This document shows positions 27,260 to 37,370 of a DNA stretch of 48,657 nucleotides, piece by piece. A program made the position numbers and the translations under genes. The stretch is from Syntrophobacterales bacterium Delta_02 (GTDB taxonomy: Bacteria > Desulfobacterota > Syntrophorhabdia > Syntrophorhabdales > Syntrophorhabdaceae). The stretch's first letter is position 1. The number at the start of each line of letters is the position of its first letter. A model generated the notes under the pieces. That model had not been told where the DNA came from. It ran no database searches and saw only the letters and a list, made by a program, of their open reading frames with translations. Where the stretch lies: the NCBI GenBank assembly GCA_001603955.1, contig LVAA01000027.1:1-48657 (forward strand). Direction: 5' to 3'.

Positions 27260-29239
27260 ATGGCTGACCTTATCTGGCTTATACCGGCGTTTCCCGCAAT
27301 CGGGTTCCTCATAAACGGCCTTCTCGGGATCCGTTTCCCGAAAACACTGACCGCCTGGGTTGCCTGCCTCTCTGTGATAGCATCCTTCGCGGTGTCGGCA
27401 ACCATCTTCGTGCAGTTCCTGCAGCTCGCGCCTGAAAGCAGGGTTTTCGAGAAGACCGTTTTCGACTGGATCGTATCCGGTAGCTTCAAGACACAGATCG
27501 GCTTCAGGATCGACGCGCTTTCGATCATCATGTGTCTCGTGGTTTCCGGTGTGGGATCCCTCATCCACATATATTCCGCGGGTTACATGCATGACGACCC
27601 GGGCTTCAGGCGCTATTTCTGCTACCTCAACCTTTTCGTTTTCATGATGCTCACGCTCGTGACGGGCGACAATGTGCTTCTCATGTTCGTCGGATGGGAG
27701 GGTGTGGGGCTCTGTTCGTACCTCCTGATCGGTTTCTGGTACGAGAAGGATTCCGCCTCGAATGCCGGGAAGAAAGCCTTCATCGTGAACAGGATCGGGG
27801 ACTTCGGTTTCCTCCTCGGCGTGTTCACGCTGGTGGGGGCTCTCGGGGCCGCCGGGGTTTGGACGCTGAAGTTCTCCGAGCTTCAGGCGAACGTGCATCT
27901 TCTCGGTCCTGGTCTGGCAACGATCATAACCCTTCTCTTCTTCGTGGGGGCCACGGGCAAATCGGCACAGATACCTCTCTATGTATGGCTTCCCGACGCG
28001 ATGGAGGGTCCGACGCCAGTCAGCTCCCTCATCCACGCCGCGACGATGGTCACCGCGGGTGTTTACATGATCGCGCGGCTGAATTTCCTGTACGCCCTCG
28101 CCCCGACGACCCTGCTCGTTGTCACCGTGGTAGGTCTTCTGACGGCCTTCTTTGCCGCCACCATCGGCTGTGCGCAGTATGACATCAAGCGTGTGCTTGC
28201 GTATTCGACGGTGAGCCAATTGGGGTACATGTTCGTCGGCGTCGGAGCCGGCGCTTACGCGGCCGGTATCTTCCACCTCATGACCCACGCCTTTTTCAAG
28301 GGTCTTCTCTTCCTCGCGGCAGGCAGCGTGATGCACGCCATGAGCGGGGAGCTCGACATGAGGAAGATGGGCGGGCTGCGCAAGAAGATACCCATCACGT
28401 ACTGGACGACCCTCATCGCCTGTTTGGCGATCGCCGGTGTGCCTGGCCTGTCGGGCTTCTTCAGCAAGGATGAGATACTGTGGATGGCGTTCAGCAGATA
28501 CAACAGCTTCTGGTTCTGGGCCCTGGGAGCGGTGACTGCCGGCCTGACGGCTTTCTACATGTTCAGGATGTTCTTCAACACCTTCCACGGCGAATGCAGA
28601 GCGTCGGAAGAGGTGAAACACCATATACACGAGTCTCCCAAGGTCATGACGATACCACTCATGATACTGGCGGTGCTCAGCATCATCGGCGGGTATGTCG
28701 GCGTGCCCCATCTGCTGGGAGGAGCGAATCATATCGAGAAGTGGCTTGAACCGGTCTGTGGGCACCACGCGGCGGCGGCCCATGCAAGCGGTTTCGGCCT
28801 TGTCAGCACAGCGTTTGCTTCGGCGGCCGAAGGGCACGCAGCCGAGTCAAGTGCGGAGATGCAGCTCATGATCGGGGCCATCATCATCGGTTTTCTGGGC
28901 ATATTCATCGCCTGGCTGTTCTATATGAAGAACCCCAATATTCCGAAGAGGTTCGTGGAGAAGTTTCACGGGCTGTTCACGCTGGTGCATAACAAGTATT
29001 TCGTGGATGAATTGTACGGTTTCATATTCGTGAAGGGGTTGTTGAAGCTTGGCAAGGTCTGCAAGGACTTTTTCGACGAGACGATCATTGACGGCATCAT
29101 AAACGGTATAGCCGCGGCGCTGTCGGGAATCGGCAGTCTGATCCGGAAGATACAGAGTGGATACGTTCAGGGCTATGCGTTTGCGATAATATTCGGCGCG
29201 ATCATCGTTATCGGCTATCTTATTTCGAGAATCTTGTGA
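27260..29239 (+). CDS. nuoL: Complex I subunit NuoL (antiporter-like)
   Basis: This 659-residue protein has about 16 membrane helices, including [18 protein letters not shown], with the proton-channel glutamate, and the family segment [20 protein letters not shown]. The C-terminal lateral helix (about residues 530-655) that spans the membrane arm is present. It lies 14 bases after nuoK and four to ten before nuoM. I see no sign of truncation. Confidence 0.96.
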   Translation: MADLIWLIPAFPAIGFLINGLLGIRFPKTLTAWVACLSVIASFAVSATIFVQFLQLAPESRVFEKTVFDWIVSGSFKTQIGFRIDALSIIMCLVVSGVGSLIHIYSAGYMHDDPGFRRYFCYLNLFVFMMLTLVTGDNVLLMFVGWEGVGLCSYLLIGFWYEKDSASNAGKKAFIVNRIGDFGFLLGVFTLVGALGAAGVWTLKFSELQANVHLLGPGLATIITLLFFVGATGKSAQIPLYVWLPDAMEGPTPVSSLIHAATMVTAGVYMIARLNFLYALAPTTLLVVTVVGLLTAFFAATIGCAQYDIKRVLAYSTVSQLGYMFVGVGAGAYAAGIFHLMTHAFFKGLLFLAAGSVMHAMSGELDMRKMGGLRKKIPITYWTTLIACLAIAGVPGLSGFFSKDEILWMAFSRYNSFWFWALGAVTAGLTAFYMFRMFFNTFHGECRASEEVKHHIHESPKVMTIPLMILAVLSIIGGYVGVPHLLGGANHIEKWLEPVCGHHAAAAHASGFGLVSTAFASAAEGHAAESSAEMQLMIGAIIIGFLGIFIAWLFYMKNPNIPKRFVEKFHGLFTLVHNKYFVDELYGFIFVKGLLKLGKVCKDFFDETIIDGIINGIAAALSGIGSLIRKIQSGYVQGYAFAIIFGAIIVIGYLISRIL

Positions 29240-29249
29240 AGGTGTGTTC

Positions 29250-30824
29250 ATGACGGTTATGTCGGTCCCAATACTCAGCTTTCTCATATACTTCCCGCTC
29301 CTCGGGGCAGTGATCCTGCTTTTTGCGAATCGCAGGAACGTTCAGTTCATCAAGGTCTTCACCCTTGTCATCTCCCTGATCGAGCTTGCCGTGTCGATCC
29401 CGCTCTTCTTCAAGTTCGATGACGCGGCGAAGACGATGCAGTTCGTTGAAAAAGCGGAATGGTTCCCTGAATGGGGCATCAGCTATTTCCTGGGCATAGA
29501 CGGCATCAGCCTTCTCCTTGTCCTGCTGACAACATTTCTGACGGTGATATGCGTTCTCTGTTCGTGGAAGGCTATCGAGGACAAGGTCAAGGAGTACTAC
29601 ATAACGTTCCTTTTCCTTGAAACAGCGATGATAGGTACACTGTGCGCCCTCGACCTGGTGCTCTTCTACATTTTCTGGGAACTGATGCTGATCCCGATGT
29701 ACCTCCTCATCGGCGTGTGGGGGGGGCCGCGGAGGATATACGCCGCCATAAAGTTCTTCCTTTTCACGATGGCGGGAAGCGTCCTCATGCTGGTGGCGAT
29801 CCTGACGCTCTATTTCTTCTACTATAACAGTACCGGCGTCTATACGTTCAACGTTCTTGAACTGTACAAGGCGAGCATCCCCATAGCGAAGCAGTACTGG
29901 CTCTTCGGGGCCTTCGCGCTCTCCTTTGCCATCAAGGTTCCTATGTTCCCGGTGCACACATGGTTGCCGGATGCTCACACTGAAGCCCCCACGGCAGGTA
30001 GTGTGATCCTCGCGGGGGTTCTGCTGAAGATGGGTACCTACGGTTTCCTGCGGTTCGCGATCCCGCTTTTCCCGGCGGCGGCAATCGACGCGATACCTCT
30101 TATGTCGATACTGGCGGTGATCGGCATCATCTACGGTGCGATCGTCAGCATGGTGCAGCCAGACCTGAAGAGGCTTATCGCCTTTTCGAGCGTAAGCCAC
30201 CTCGGGTACGTGATGCTCGGCATCTTCGCGTTCAATATGCAGGGGGTTCAGGGCGGTATCTACCAGATGCTCAACCACGGGATATCCACGGGCGGCCTCT
30301 TCCTTATCGTCGGCATGATATACGAGCGAAGGCACACAAGGATGATATCGGATTTCGGCGGCCTTTCGAAGGTGATGCCCATATTTGCGACCTTTTTCAT
30401 GATAATCACCCTTTCCTCGATCGCGCTGCCGGGAACGAACGGCTTCGTGGGCGAGTTTCTCATCCTTCTCGGCGCTTTCAAGAGCAACGTCGTCTACGGT
30501 GTTCTCGCGACGACCGGCGTCATACTGGGCGCGGTATACATGCTCTGGATGTTCCAGAGGGTCATGTTCGGGGTGGTCACGAAGGAAGAGAACAAGAACC
30601 TGAAAGACCTCAGCGGCCGCGAGATCCTGATACTGGTCTCCATGGTCTTCTTCGTAGTTCTGATGGGTGTGTACCCGAAGATGTTCTTCAAGAAGATGGA
30701 CACGTCGGTGACGGAGTACCTGGCCTTCGTGAAACAGAAAAGCGCCCAGGCACGCGTTCTCGAAGAGAACCCTGCCCCGGCGAAGATGGCCCGGGAAGTG
30801 ACGAATACGAATACGACAAGATAG
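29250..30824 (+). CDS. nuoM: Complex I subunit NuoM (antiporter-like)
   Basis: This 524-residue protein has the antiporter signatures [20 protein letters not shown] (channel glutamate) and [23 protein letters not shown] at 29244 would add two residues; ATG 29250 is better placed after AAGGTG. The C-terminal 40 residues are polar and variable. Confidence 0.96.
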   Translation: MTVMSVPILSFLIYFPLLGAVILLFANRRNVQFIKVFTLVISLIELAVSIPLFFKFDDAAKTMQFVEKAEWFPEWGISYFLGIDGISLLLVLLTTFLTVICVLCSWKAIEDKVKEYYITFLFLETAMIGTLCALDLVLFYIFWELMLIPMYLLIGVWGGPRRIYAAIKFFLFTMAGSVLMLVAILTLYFFYYNSTGVYTFNVLELYKASIPIAKQYWLFGAFALSFAIKVPMFPVHTWLPDAHTEAPTAGSVILAGVLLKMGTYGFLRFAIPLFPAAAIDAIPLMSILAVIGIIYGAIVSMVQPDLKRLIAFSSVSHLGYVMLGIFAFNMQGVQGGIYQMLNHGISTGGLFLIVGMIYERRHTRMISDFGGLSKVMPIFATFFMIITLSSIALPGTNGFVGEFLILLGAFKSNVVYGVLATTGVILGAVYMLWMFQRVMFGVVTKEENKNLKDLSGREILILVSMVFFVVLMGVYPKMFFKKMDTSVTEYLAFVKQKSAQARVLEENPAPAKMAREVTNTNTTR

Positions 30825-30836
30825 GGGTGCCTGTTA

Positions 30837-32297
30837 ATGGACGCTTCAATAATACCTGCCTGCGATTTTAGATGGATAATGCCCGAGATCATGTTGACCG
30901 GGTGGGGGCTTCTGGTGCTTATCATCGGCGGTCTGACGAGAGGACCCGTCGCGTCGAAGACATGCGGTGTGCTTTCCATAATCGGGTCTGTTTGCGCCAT
31001 GTACTTCACGGTGAACCTCTGGGGCGCGAACCAGGAGGTGTTCAACCAGCTGTATACCATTGATAATTACGGGACCTTCTTCAAGGGTCTCTTCATAGCG
31101 ATCCTTATCCTCGTGTCCGTGGTCTCTTTGCGCTATGTTGACCGTGAGGGTATAGGGTCGGGCGAATACTACGCGCTCCTCATGTTCGGGGTGCTCGGCA
31201 TGATGGTCATGACATCGTCGCATCATTTTGTCACGATCTTCATCGGGCTCGAGGTCATGTCGCTTTCGATCTATGTTCTTTGCGGGCTCCTGAGGGGCAA
31301 CCTGTCATCGGTGGAGGCGGCACTCAAGTATTTTCTGCTGGGTGCGTTCGCGACGGCATTTCTGCTTTACGGAATGGCGATGATATACGGTTCCACGGGG
31401 CTCATGGACGTGGCCGAGCTGAAGAAATTCTTTCTCATGAAACAGCCCTTCTCGGCAACGATGTTCGTAATAGGCCTGGGCTTCCTCATTGTGGGTTTCG
31501 GTTTCAAGATAGCCTCGGTCCCGTTTCACATGTGGACGCCGGACGTATATCAGGGCGCGCCGACCTCCGTCACCGCGTACATGGCAACGGGCGTGAAGGC
31601 GGCGGCCTTCGGGGCGCTCATCAGGGTCTTCTTCACCGCCTTCGTTCCCTTCCAACTCGGTTGGTCGGAGATCATCTGGATACTGGCGGTACTGACCATG
31701 TGCGTGGGGAACATCACGGCGCTCGTACAGCGCGATATCAAGCGGATGCTAGCGTACTCGAGTATCGCGCACGCGGGCTACATACTGGTTGCCTTCATTA
31801 CCGGGGACAGAACGCTTGCGTCGAGCATGCTGTATTATCTCATGGCGTACTCCTTCATGAACATCGGGGCGTTCACGGTCGTGATCGCTCTGCAGAAGAA
31901 GGGCGAGAACAACAGCGATCTCGACAGCTATGCGGGTCTGGGTGCCCGCCACCCCTTCATCGCGCTTTGCATGAGCGTGTTCCTGCTGTCGCTTGCAGGA
32001 GTGCCTCCGCTGGCCGGATTCATGGGGAAATTCTACGTCTTCAGCACGGCCGTGAAGGCCCAGTACTACTGGCTGGCCATCATCGGTTTCCTCAACAGCG
32101 TTGTGGCCGCGTACTACTATCTGAGGGTCATGATGTACATGTACTTCAAGGAGACCATAGGCGAGCCGGGGACGGCGGAAAAGGCTCCGGGGTATGGTCT
32201 AGTGATGCTGATCTGCATATGGGCCCTTCTTCATATGGGCATCTTCCCCAAGACCTTCGTTCTCATAGCGGAAAAGGCGGTGGGTATTTTCGGTTAG
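30837..32297 (+). CDS. nuoN: Complex I subunit NuoN (antiporter-like)
   Basis: This 486-residue protein has about 14 membrane helices. IFIGLEVMSLSIYVLCG carries the channel glutamate and FHMWTPDVYQGAPTSVTAYM the family signature. It is the last gene of the operon; an imperfect hairpin follows 36 bases later. Confidence 0.96.
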   Translation: MDASIIPACDFRWIMPEIMLTGWGLLVLIIGGLTRGPVASKTCGVLSIIGSVCAMYFTVNLWGANQEVFNQLYTIDNYGTFFKGLFIAILILVSVVSLRYVDREGIGSGEYYALLMFGVLGMMVMTSSHHFVTIFIGLEVMSLSIYVLCGLLRGNLSSVEAALKYFLLGAFATAFLLYGMAMIYGSTGLMDVAELKKFFLMKQPFSATMFVIGLGFLIVGFGFKIASVPFHMWTPDVYQGAPTSVTAYMATGVKAAAFGALIRVFFTAFVPFQLGWSEIIWILAVLTMCVGNITALVQRDIKRMLAYSSIAHAGYILVAFITGDRTLASSMLYYLMAYSFMNIGAFTVVIALQKKGENNSDLDSYAGLGARHPFIALCMSVFLLSLAGVPPLAGFMGKFYVFSTAVKAQYYWLAIIGFLNSVVAAYYYLRVMMYMYFKETIGEPGTAEKAPGYGLVMLICIWALLHMGIFPKTFVLIAEKAVGIFG

Positions 32298-32332
32298 ATC
32301 GACCGTACAGGCGAGGACCTGAGGATTATTAG

Positions 32333-32368
32333 ACGGCTGGCCGTGAGACTTTGTCCACGGGCGGCCGT
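32333..32368 (+). terminator. Possible terminator after nuoN
   Basis: Arms 32333-32345 and 32356-32368 pair at 11 of 13 positions around a 10-base loop. Only a short T run follows, so it is a weak intrinsic terminator at best. A 12-base direct repeat (GCGAGTCGGGGG at 32380 and 32402) lies just downstream. Confidence 0.4.
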
Positions 32369-32516
32369 TTGGTTATGAGGCGAGTCGGGGGCATCTGCCT
32401 TGCGAGTCGGGGGTTGTTTCCTGGATGGAGGGCGGAGCGATCGTTCTTGATATTACAGTTCAATGGCGTAAAGTATCCATGACAGGTTTGATGAATACCT
32501 GCAGGAGGAGGCGGAT

Positions 32517-33677
32517 ATGAGGTTTGCGATCGTCGCTTTTTGCCTTGCCGTTGTCGTCCCGTCGGTTGTGTATGCCTCCGGGGAGTGCCGGGACCTTGTC
32601 GTGAGGGGGCGGTTCGCGGAAGCTGTGGAGGAGTGCACCACGGCGATAGAATCGGGAAAGGGCTCCAGGGAGGGAGTGGCCGCCGGGTATGCCTGGCGGG
32701 GGTTCGCATATATGGGCATTGGGGATCTGCAGAAGGCCAGGGATGATTTCGATCGTGCCATAGAGATCGACCCGAGGAGCGATACGCCCTACCTGGGACG
32801 CGGACAGGTCGGGGAGATGAGGAAGGACTATGCGGCTGCGCGCTCCGACCTGTCGAAGGCGATAGAGATCAATCCGCGTAATGCGGCTGCCCTGGGACAC
32901 AGAGGGATGATCTCGTACGCCGAGAAGAGGTACGATGAGGCCCTCGCGGATCTCAGCAGGTCGATCGAACTGGACCCGAAGAACGCCCGGGCGCTGAGCT
33001 TCCGCGGAAATACGTACGCGGTGATGAACGAGCGGGAGAAGGCCGTCGATGACTATACAAAAGCACTTGAGCTGAACCCCGGGGACTTTCTGAGCCTTCT
33101 CGGGCGGGGACTGATGCAGAAAAAGATGAAGCGCTACGAGGGGGCGCTGGCGGATTACAACGCGCTGATAAAGGTTGCTCCGGGCTTCTGGCAGGCCTAC
33201 CAGGGGAGGGCGGACATTTATGCTGCGACGAAACGATACGGGAGGGCGATCGAAGACCTCTCAAGGGCGATAGAGATCGATCCGGCGCAGGCCATCCTTT
33301 ATTCCCAGAGGGGCTTGACCTATGTCTTCTACAGGCGGCCTGACAGGGCGGAGCAGGATTTCACGAAGGCCATAGAACTGAGGCCGGGGAGTTCCGGGCT
33401 GTACGTGACGCGGGCCGCCCTTTACAAGGAGATGGACCGTGTCGATGATTCCGCCGCTGACCTCAAGAGGGCGTTGGAGCTGAAACCCGGCCAGCTGGCC
33501 ACGATAATGCTCCTCGCCAGGGTCGAATCCCTGAGGAAGAACGTATCGGAGGCATGCAGATTATTGAGCCTGGCCTACGCGACAGGGGGACTGAGGAACA
33601 GGAACCTTGTCGCCAGGGAAAAGGATTTTGACAATATACGGGGCAGCGAGTGTTACAGGAAGTTCATGGAACGGTAG
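32517..33677 (+). CDS. Exported tetratricopeptide repeat protein
   Basis: This 386-residue protein has a signal peptide (residues 1-20, ending VVYASG). About nine 34-residue TPR units fill the rest, each ending in a recognisable A-I-E-I-D-P or A-L-E-L-N-P pattern. TPR arrays bind other proteins; no catalytic domain is present. A GGAGGAGG ribosome site precedes the ATG. The conserved cysteines C24, C40 and two near the C-terminus could form disulfides in the periplasm. No partner can be named. Confidence 0.85.
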   Translation: MRFAIVAFCLAVVVPSVVYASGECRDLVVRGRFAEAVEECTTAIESGKGSREGVAAGYAWRGFAYMGIGDLQKARDDFDRAIEIDPRSDTPYLGRGQVGEMRKDYAAARSDLSKAIEINPRNAAALGHRGMISYAEKRYDEALADLSRSIELDPKNARALSFRGNTYAVMNEREKAVDDYTKALELNPGDFLSLLGRGLMQKKMKRYEGALADYNALIKVAPGFWQAYQGRADIYAATKRYGRAIEDLSRAIEIDPAQAILYSQRGLTYVFYRRPDRAEQDFTKAIELRPGSSGLYVTRAALYKEMDRVDDSAADLKRALELKPGQLATIMLLARVESLRKNVSEACRLLSLAYATGGLRNRNLVAREKDFDNIRGSECYRKFMER

Positions 33678-33690
33678 GAAGCATTAGAAC

Positions 33691-33822
33691 AGTTTAAACC
33701 GCTTGAGCCGCTTGAACTGCTTGAACGTGAAAAGACCGAAAGAAACCTGTGAGCTGAGTGCGGTAGCCGGATCTTCGTTTCTTAGCGCTCAAGCGGTTCA
33801 AGCGGCTCAAGCGGTTTAAACT
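33691..33822. repeat. Inverted-repeat element of 9-nt units (copy 3) with a perfect 27-base stem
   Basis: Positions 33691-33717 are the exact reverse complement of 33796-33822, and the next 10-11 bases inward pair with few mismatches. The arms are built of GGTTCAAGC variants, ending in TTTAAACT. The spacer is about 57 bases. It fills the gap between the convergent TPR gene and the minus-strand gene ending at 33829, so it could end transcription in both directions. Confidence 0.9.
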
Positions 33823-33828
33823 ATCTTC

Positions 33829-34221
33829 TCAGTGGTCCGGAACGAATACGCGGTGGGCGGGGACCCATGTGTCCCCCACCTTCTGGGCAGGGACGATCAT
33901 CCACTGACCGGAGGCTTCCTTTTTGCCATACCGGGCAACGAAGTCGGGATCGGGGGAGGCGTAAGGCTGACTCGTGTCGATGACCCTGTACAGCGGTTGG
34001 GAGGAGACGGTCGCCTGTCGTGAGCTCTGGTTCATTGCGCCAATCACTAGGGCTCCGGCCAGCACCGTGCCCGCGAGGACAGCGGCCGGTACCCAGTAGT
34101 CACCGGAGCACCCGCAGCATCCCCTGCACGGTCCATAGTGATACCGCCGCGCCTCTCCGATGCTCGGCACAGCGAGACAGAGGCAGACAACGATCGTGAT
34201 TATCGCGGCCGGTTTTCTCAT
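33829..34221 (-). CDS. Small exported or membrane protein of unknown function
   Basis: This 130-residue protein has a signal-like N-terminus (residues 5-22) ending near GEARR, then a Cys-rich stretch CRGCCGCSGDY. A second hydrophobic, Gly/Ala-rich segment follows (about residues 44-63). The C-terminal half (residues 75-130) is soluble, with YRVIDTSQPYASPDPDFVARYG. No family is recognised. It may be anchored in the inner membrane with a periplasmic domain. A possible promoter lies 12 bases before the start. Confidence 0.65.
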   Translation of the reverse strand: MRKPAAIITIVVCLCLAVPSIGEARRYHYGPCRGCCGCSGDYWVPAAVLAGTVLAGALVIGAMNQSSRQATVSSQPLYRVIDTSQPYASPDPDFVARYGKKEASGQWMIVPAQKVGDTWVPAHRVFVPDH

Positions 34222-34233
34222 AATTCTCGTATA

Positions 34234-34261
34234 AGTATATCACGCCTTGCCAGGAATGTAA
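34234..34261 (-). promoter_or_regulatory. Possible promoter of the small exported protein gene
   Basis: On the minus strand TTACAT (34256-34261) and TATACT (34234-34239) are 16 bases apart, with a TGA extended -10. The -10 lies 12 bases before the ATG, giving a very short leader. Confidence 0.45.
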
Positions 34262-34289
34262 GCAGTTTCAGATGAGTGTATCTCAAGCG

Positions 34290-34730
34290 TCAGCGTCCCA
34301 GTATTCTCTCAAGGATCACGATGGCGGTCTCCACGTATTTCGGGCATATCATCCGGAACAGGTTCTTCTCGAGGGCCTCGTGATATCCGAGAGGGCTTGA
34401 GATATCGCACCCGAGAAGTTCACGGCAGGCGATTGAGCCATGGGCGTGTGTGAATTCGCGGGCGAACCCCTGTATCGTCGCGTAGATGGCTTCCTTGACG
34501 GGCCTGTCGACGTTGGACGCGTACCCGCGGTCGAGGCCGATAACCATGAAAGCGCCCGTCACGGCACCGCAGGTCAGGCCCATTGCCCCCATGCCACCGC
34601 CGAAGGTGCTTGCCATGCTCAGGCCCTTTTCAGGGTCGAGGTCCAGTTCCTCCGCGAACGCCAGAAGGACGGACTGCGCGCAATTAAGCCCACCGCCGAA
34701 TGCCTCGAGAGCCTTCTCCTTTCTTGTCAT
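34290..34730 (-). CDS. C_GCAxxG_C_C family redox-type protein
   Basis: This 146-residue protein has the family pattern: C17 in GGLNCAQSV, then GGGMGAMGLTCGAVTGA with C54, then C102, C108 and C129. Members are proposed to bind a metal cluster or act in redox chemistry, but no reaction is proven. The open frame extends to 34817. ATG at 34730 is chosen because GGAAGG precedes it and the family begins near EKALEAF. Confidence 0.84.
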   Translation of the reverse strand: MTRKEKALEAFGGGLNCAQSVLLAFAEELDLDPEKGLSMASTFGGGMGAMGLTCGAVTGAFMVIGLDRGYASNVDRPVKEAIYATIQGFAREFTHAHGSIACRELLGCDISSPLGYHEALEKNLFRMICPKYVETAIVILERILGR

Positions 34731-34855
34731 GGCTTGCCTTCCTTTGTTTTGTCCGACCGCAGCGTCCTTTCGGGTAAAACGGTGCTGCCGTGTCACCGGA
34801 TATGCGGCTCCCGTCATCGGACTGCGGGGAGCTCCAAAACGATGGCATTTGCACT

Positions 34856-34885
34856 ATGTTAGCAGAGGGGTGTTTTGGATGTCAA
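34856..34885 (-). promoter_or_regulatory. Possible promoter of the C_GCAxxG_C_C gene
   Basis: On the minus strand a consensus TTGACA (34880-34885) and TAACAT (34856-34861) are 18 bases apart. The gap is divergent with the acyl-CoA synthetase promoter. Confidence 0.45.
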
Positions 34886-34919
34886 CACGGGGGCGACCCC
34901 CGACGGACCTCGACAGACC

Positions 34920-34948
34920 TTGTATTCGCCCCTGCTGCAGGTTATACT
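34920..34948 (+). promoter_or_regulatory. Probable promoter of the acyl-CoA synthetase gene
   Basis: TTGTAT (34920-34925) and TATACT (34943-34948) are 17 bases apart. The leader would be about 34 bases and contains AAGGA before the ATG at 34989. Confidence 0.6.
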
Positions 34949-34988
34949 AAAGGGCGCGTTGCGATCATCTTTTCTGTAAGGACCCAGG

Positions 34989-37040
34989 ATGGAAAAATTC
35001 TTTTACCCAGAGAGTATTGCCGTGTTCGGTGTTTCCGAGGCGCAGTCCAATCTTGCCCGCGTCATAGTGGAGAACCTTGTCCGTTTCGGTTTCCGTGGGG
35101 ATGTATACCCGGTGGGGACTGCGCAGGGCCTGGTTGCGGGAATAAGGATAGTGGCGAGTCTCGATGAGGTGGCGCAGGTACCCGACCTAGCCGTTGTGCT
35201 TGTGCCGGCGCGGTACGCCCCCCAGACCCTGGAGGCATGCGGGAAGAAGGGGATACGCAACGTAGTCCTGGAATCCGGCGGTTTCAGCGAGTTCTCCGGT
35301 GAGCGCCAGGCCCTGGAGAGCGAGGTGCTTTCCATAGCGCGGCGCCATGACATGACTGTCGTCGGGCCTAATTGCTTCGGTGTCGTGAATCTCGAGATCG
35401 GAGTCGTCCTCCCCTTCTTCATAATAGATCCGGAATATACGAAGGAAGGTTCTGCGTCGCTTATCTCCCAGAGTGGCGGTGTCTTCTACGATACCTGCAT
35501 GCTTTGCTCCGTCGAGAACGTGGGCCTGAGAAAACTCGTGAGCATCGGCAACAAACTCATGACGAACGAGAACGACATTCTGGAGTATGTCCTTGAGGAC
35601 AAGGGAACTGGTGTTGTCGGGCTCTATCTGGAGGACTTTTCCGACGGCAGACGGTTCATGTCCCTTGCCTCCTCCTCGGACAAACCCATCGTGGTCCTCA
35701 AGGCCAACAGGAGCCCGTCGAGCGGCGAGATAGCGAAGTTCCACACGACCGCACTTGCCGGTGACGATGACGTGGCCGACGCGGCCATGCGGCAGGCGGG
35801 TGTCATAAGGGTGACCAATTTCCTGGAGATGGTGGACTGTTTCAAGATATTCAGCCTGCCCGTGCTCAAAGGCAAAAGGCTTGCCCTTATCTCGCGGTCC
35901 GGCGGCCACGGGGTATTGTGCGCCGATGCGGCGAAGAGGTACGGCTTTGAGTTCGCCCGCCTTTCAGACGGCTTCTTCGAAGGGATAGCACAGAAGAAGC
36001 TCAACGTCATCGCGGTGACGAACCCGCTGGATATCGGGGATGTCTACGATCTTACCGAATACGGGTCCATCCTCGAGATGGCGCTTCAGGAAGAGGGGGC
36101 GGACGGTGTTGTCTTCATCGTCACCTACAGTTCCGAGAGCGATGGCGGCAAGGTGAGGGACTTCATCCGCTTCGCGTCGCGGGTCACGCCGGCATACAAC
36201 AAACCGGCGGCCATCTGCGTCGTGACGAACAGGTCGGAATGGTTCGGGATCAAGGAGGCGGCCGATCTTCCCGTTTTCACCGATGTGGACCAGGCGATGA
36301 AGGCCCTTGAGTGGTCTTACGGGCATTATCTGGCGAAGAACCGCAGACCCGGCGCTTTCCCGGAAGACTTTACGCGGCCGCGGTCGGAGGTTCCGACCGG
36401 TGAGGGGCCCGGCAGGCGTTTCCTCGAGCCCGAGGAATGCTTTGCACTGCTTTCGCGATGGGGTTTGCCCGTCGCGGACCACTGCGCCGCGCGAAACCGC
36501 GATGAAGCGCTGGCAGGCGCCGCGCGCTTGGGATACCCCGTGGCCTTGAAGGCGGGCGAAGCTGGTCTGCTGCACCGGTCGGAGGCGAAAGGCGTGGTGC
36601 TCGGTGTCAGGAGTCCTGAAGAACTGCTGAATGCCCTGGATTCGATGGACGCGAAGCGATACCTGGTGCAGAAGATGGCCCCCCCGGGTCGGGAGATCAT
36701 CATCGGAGGGCGCTTCGACAATGAGTTCGGGCCCGTTGTCGTCTGCGGACTTGGCGGCATATACGTTGAGATCATGGCTGACAGGTCCATTCGGGTCGCG
36801 CCCGTGAATGATGAAACTGCCGGCAGGATGATCGCGGAATTGAAAGGCTCCGCAATCCTTGAAGGAGCGCGGGGCAGTAACCCGGCAGACATACGCGCCC
36901 TCAGGGACGTGATCGTCCGGGTGTCGAGACTTCTCGCGGAGAATCCCGGCATCGTCAACCTCGACATCAACCCGGTGATCGTTTACGATGAGGGCGAAGG
37001 TTGCCTGATTGTCGATGCGAAAATGGAAATGACCGGTTGA
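34989..37040 (+). CDS. ADP-forming acyl-CoA synthetase, alpha and beta parts fused
   Basis: The enzyme family converts acyl-CoA, ADP and phosphate to the acid, CoA and ATP, or the reverse. The 683-residue protein has a CoA-binding domain (residues 1-130, with GVSEAQSN and GPNCFGV) and a ligase region with QSGG at 161-164. A histidine at H252 in FHTTALAG matches the SHTGALAG-type site. A C-terminal ATP-grasp domain (about 475-683) includes LLHRSEAKGV with H529. The usual S and G of the H252 motif are changed to F and T, so activity or substrate may differ. It stands alone under its own promoter. Such enzymes can conserve energy from acyl-CoA in anaerobes; the acid is not predictable. Confidence 0.83.
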   Translation: MEKFFYPESIAVFGVSEAQSNLARVIVENLVRFGFRGDVYPVGTAQGLVAGIRIVASLDEVAQVPDLAVVLVPARYAPQTLEACGKKGIRNVVLESGGFSEFSGERQALESEVLSIARRHDMTVVGPNCFGVVNLEIGVVLPFFIIDPEYTKEGSASLISQSGGVFYDTCMLCSVENVGLRKLVSIGNKLMTNENDILEYVLEDKGTGVVGLYLEDFSDGRRFMSLASSSDKPIVVLKANRSPSSGEIAKFHTTALAGDDDVADAAMRQAGVIRVTNFLEMVDCFKIFSLPVLKGKRLALISRSGGHGVLCADAAKRYGFEFARLSDGFFEGIAQKKLNVIAVTNPLDIGDVYDLTEYGSILEMALQEEGADGVVFIVTYSSESDGGKVRDFIRFASRVTPAYNKPAAICVVTNRSEWFGIKEAADLPVFTDVDQAMKALEWSYGHYLAKNRRPGAFPEDFTRPRSEVPTGEGPGRRFLEPEECFALLSRWGLPVADHCAARNRDEALAGAARLGYPVALKAGEAGLLHRSEAKGVVLGVRSPEELLNALDSMDAKRYLVQKMAPPGREIIIGGRFDNEFGPVVVCGLGGIYVEIMADRSIRVAPVNDETAGRMIAELKGSAILEGARGSNPADIRALRDVIVRVSRLLAENPGIVNLDINPVIVYDEGEGCLIVDAKMEMTG

Positions 37041-37041
37041 G

Positions 37042-37281
37042 ATGACCCCTCTTTTTATCCCATTTGGATCGATGCGGACCATACCGTTCGGAACATCGCA
37101 CGGCGGAAAGTGGGTCCGAAAGGAGGTCGTTGCAAAGACCGGATGGCAGAAGGACGGTCTCGATCTCTCGTCGGGTTTCATATTCGGCGACCGAGGCGCC
37201 ATGATGTCGATAAAAGAGATGCTTGAGGGGGGAATAGCCGAGGCGCGGGCTGCCGGTCCCGCGGATGCCGTTGAGGGGTGA
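37042..37281 (+). CDS. Possible small gene of unknown function
   Basis: A 79-residue frame opens one base after the synthetase stop and has codon use like its neighbours, mainly in its second half. No family is recognised and no ribosome site is visible. It may be noncoding; otherwise the 330 bases between the synthetase and selA hold only the selA promoter. Confidence 0.25.
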   Translation: MTPLFIPFGSMRTIPFGTSHGGKWVRKEVVAKTGWQKDGLDLSSGFIFGDRGAMMSIKEMLEGGIAEARAAGPADAVEG

Positions 37282-37330
37282 GTGGCAGACAGCCGGAGAT
37301 GGCCCCGGGTTCACCGGTTGGTAAAACGGT

Positions 37331-37359
37331 TTGTAAAAGCTTTCTTCATGTGATACAAC
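37331..37359 (+). promoter_or_regulatory. Possible promoter of selA
   Basis: TTGTAA (37331-37336) and TACAAC (37354-37359) are 17 bases apart, with TGA as an extended -10. The -10 ends 11 bases before the ATG, so the leader would be about five bases. Confidence 0.45.
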
Positions 37360-37370
37360 CTACCTGAGAT

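Noticed and set aside
26963..28837. 624-residue minus-strand frame opposite nuoK-nuoL
   Set aside because: It mirrors nuoL codons and has a composition rich in H, E and R with no recognisable domain.
34240..34262. Sigma54 promoter before the small minus-strand gene
   Set aside because: The TGGCA part is present but the second TTGCA-type element at the right distance is missing; a sigma70-like pair fits better.
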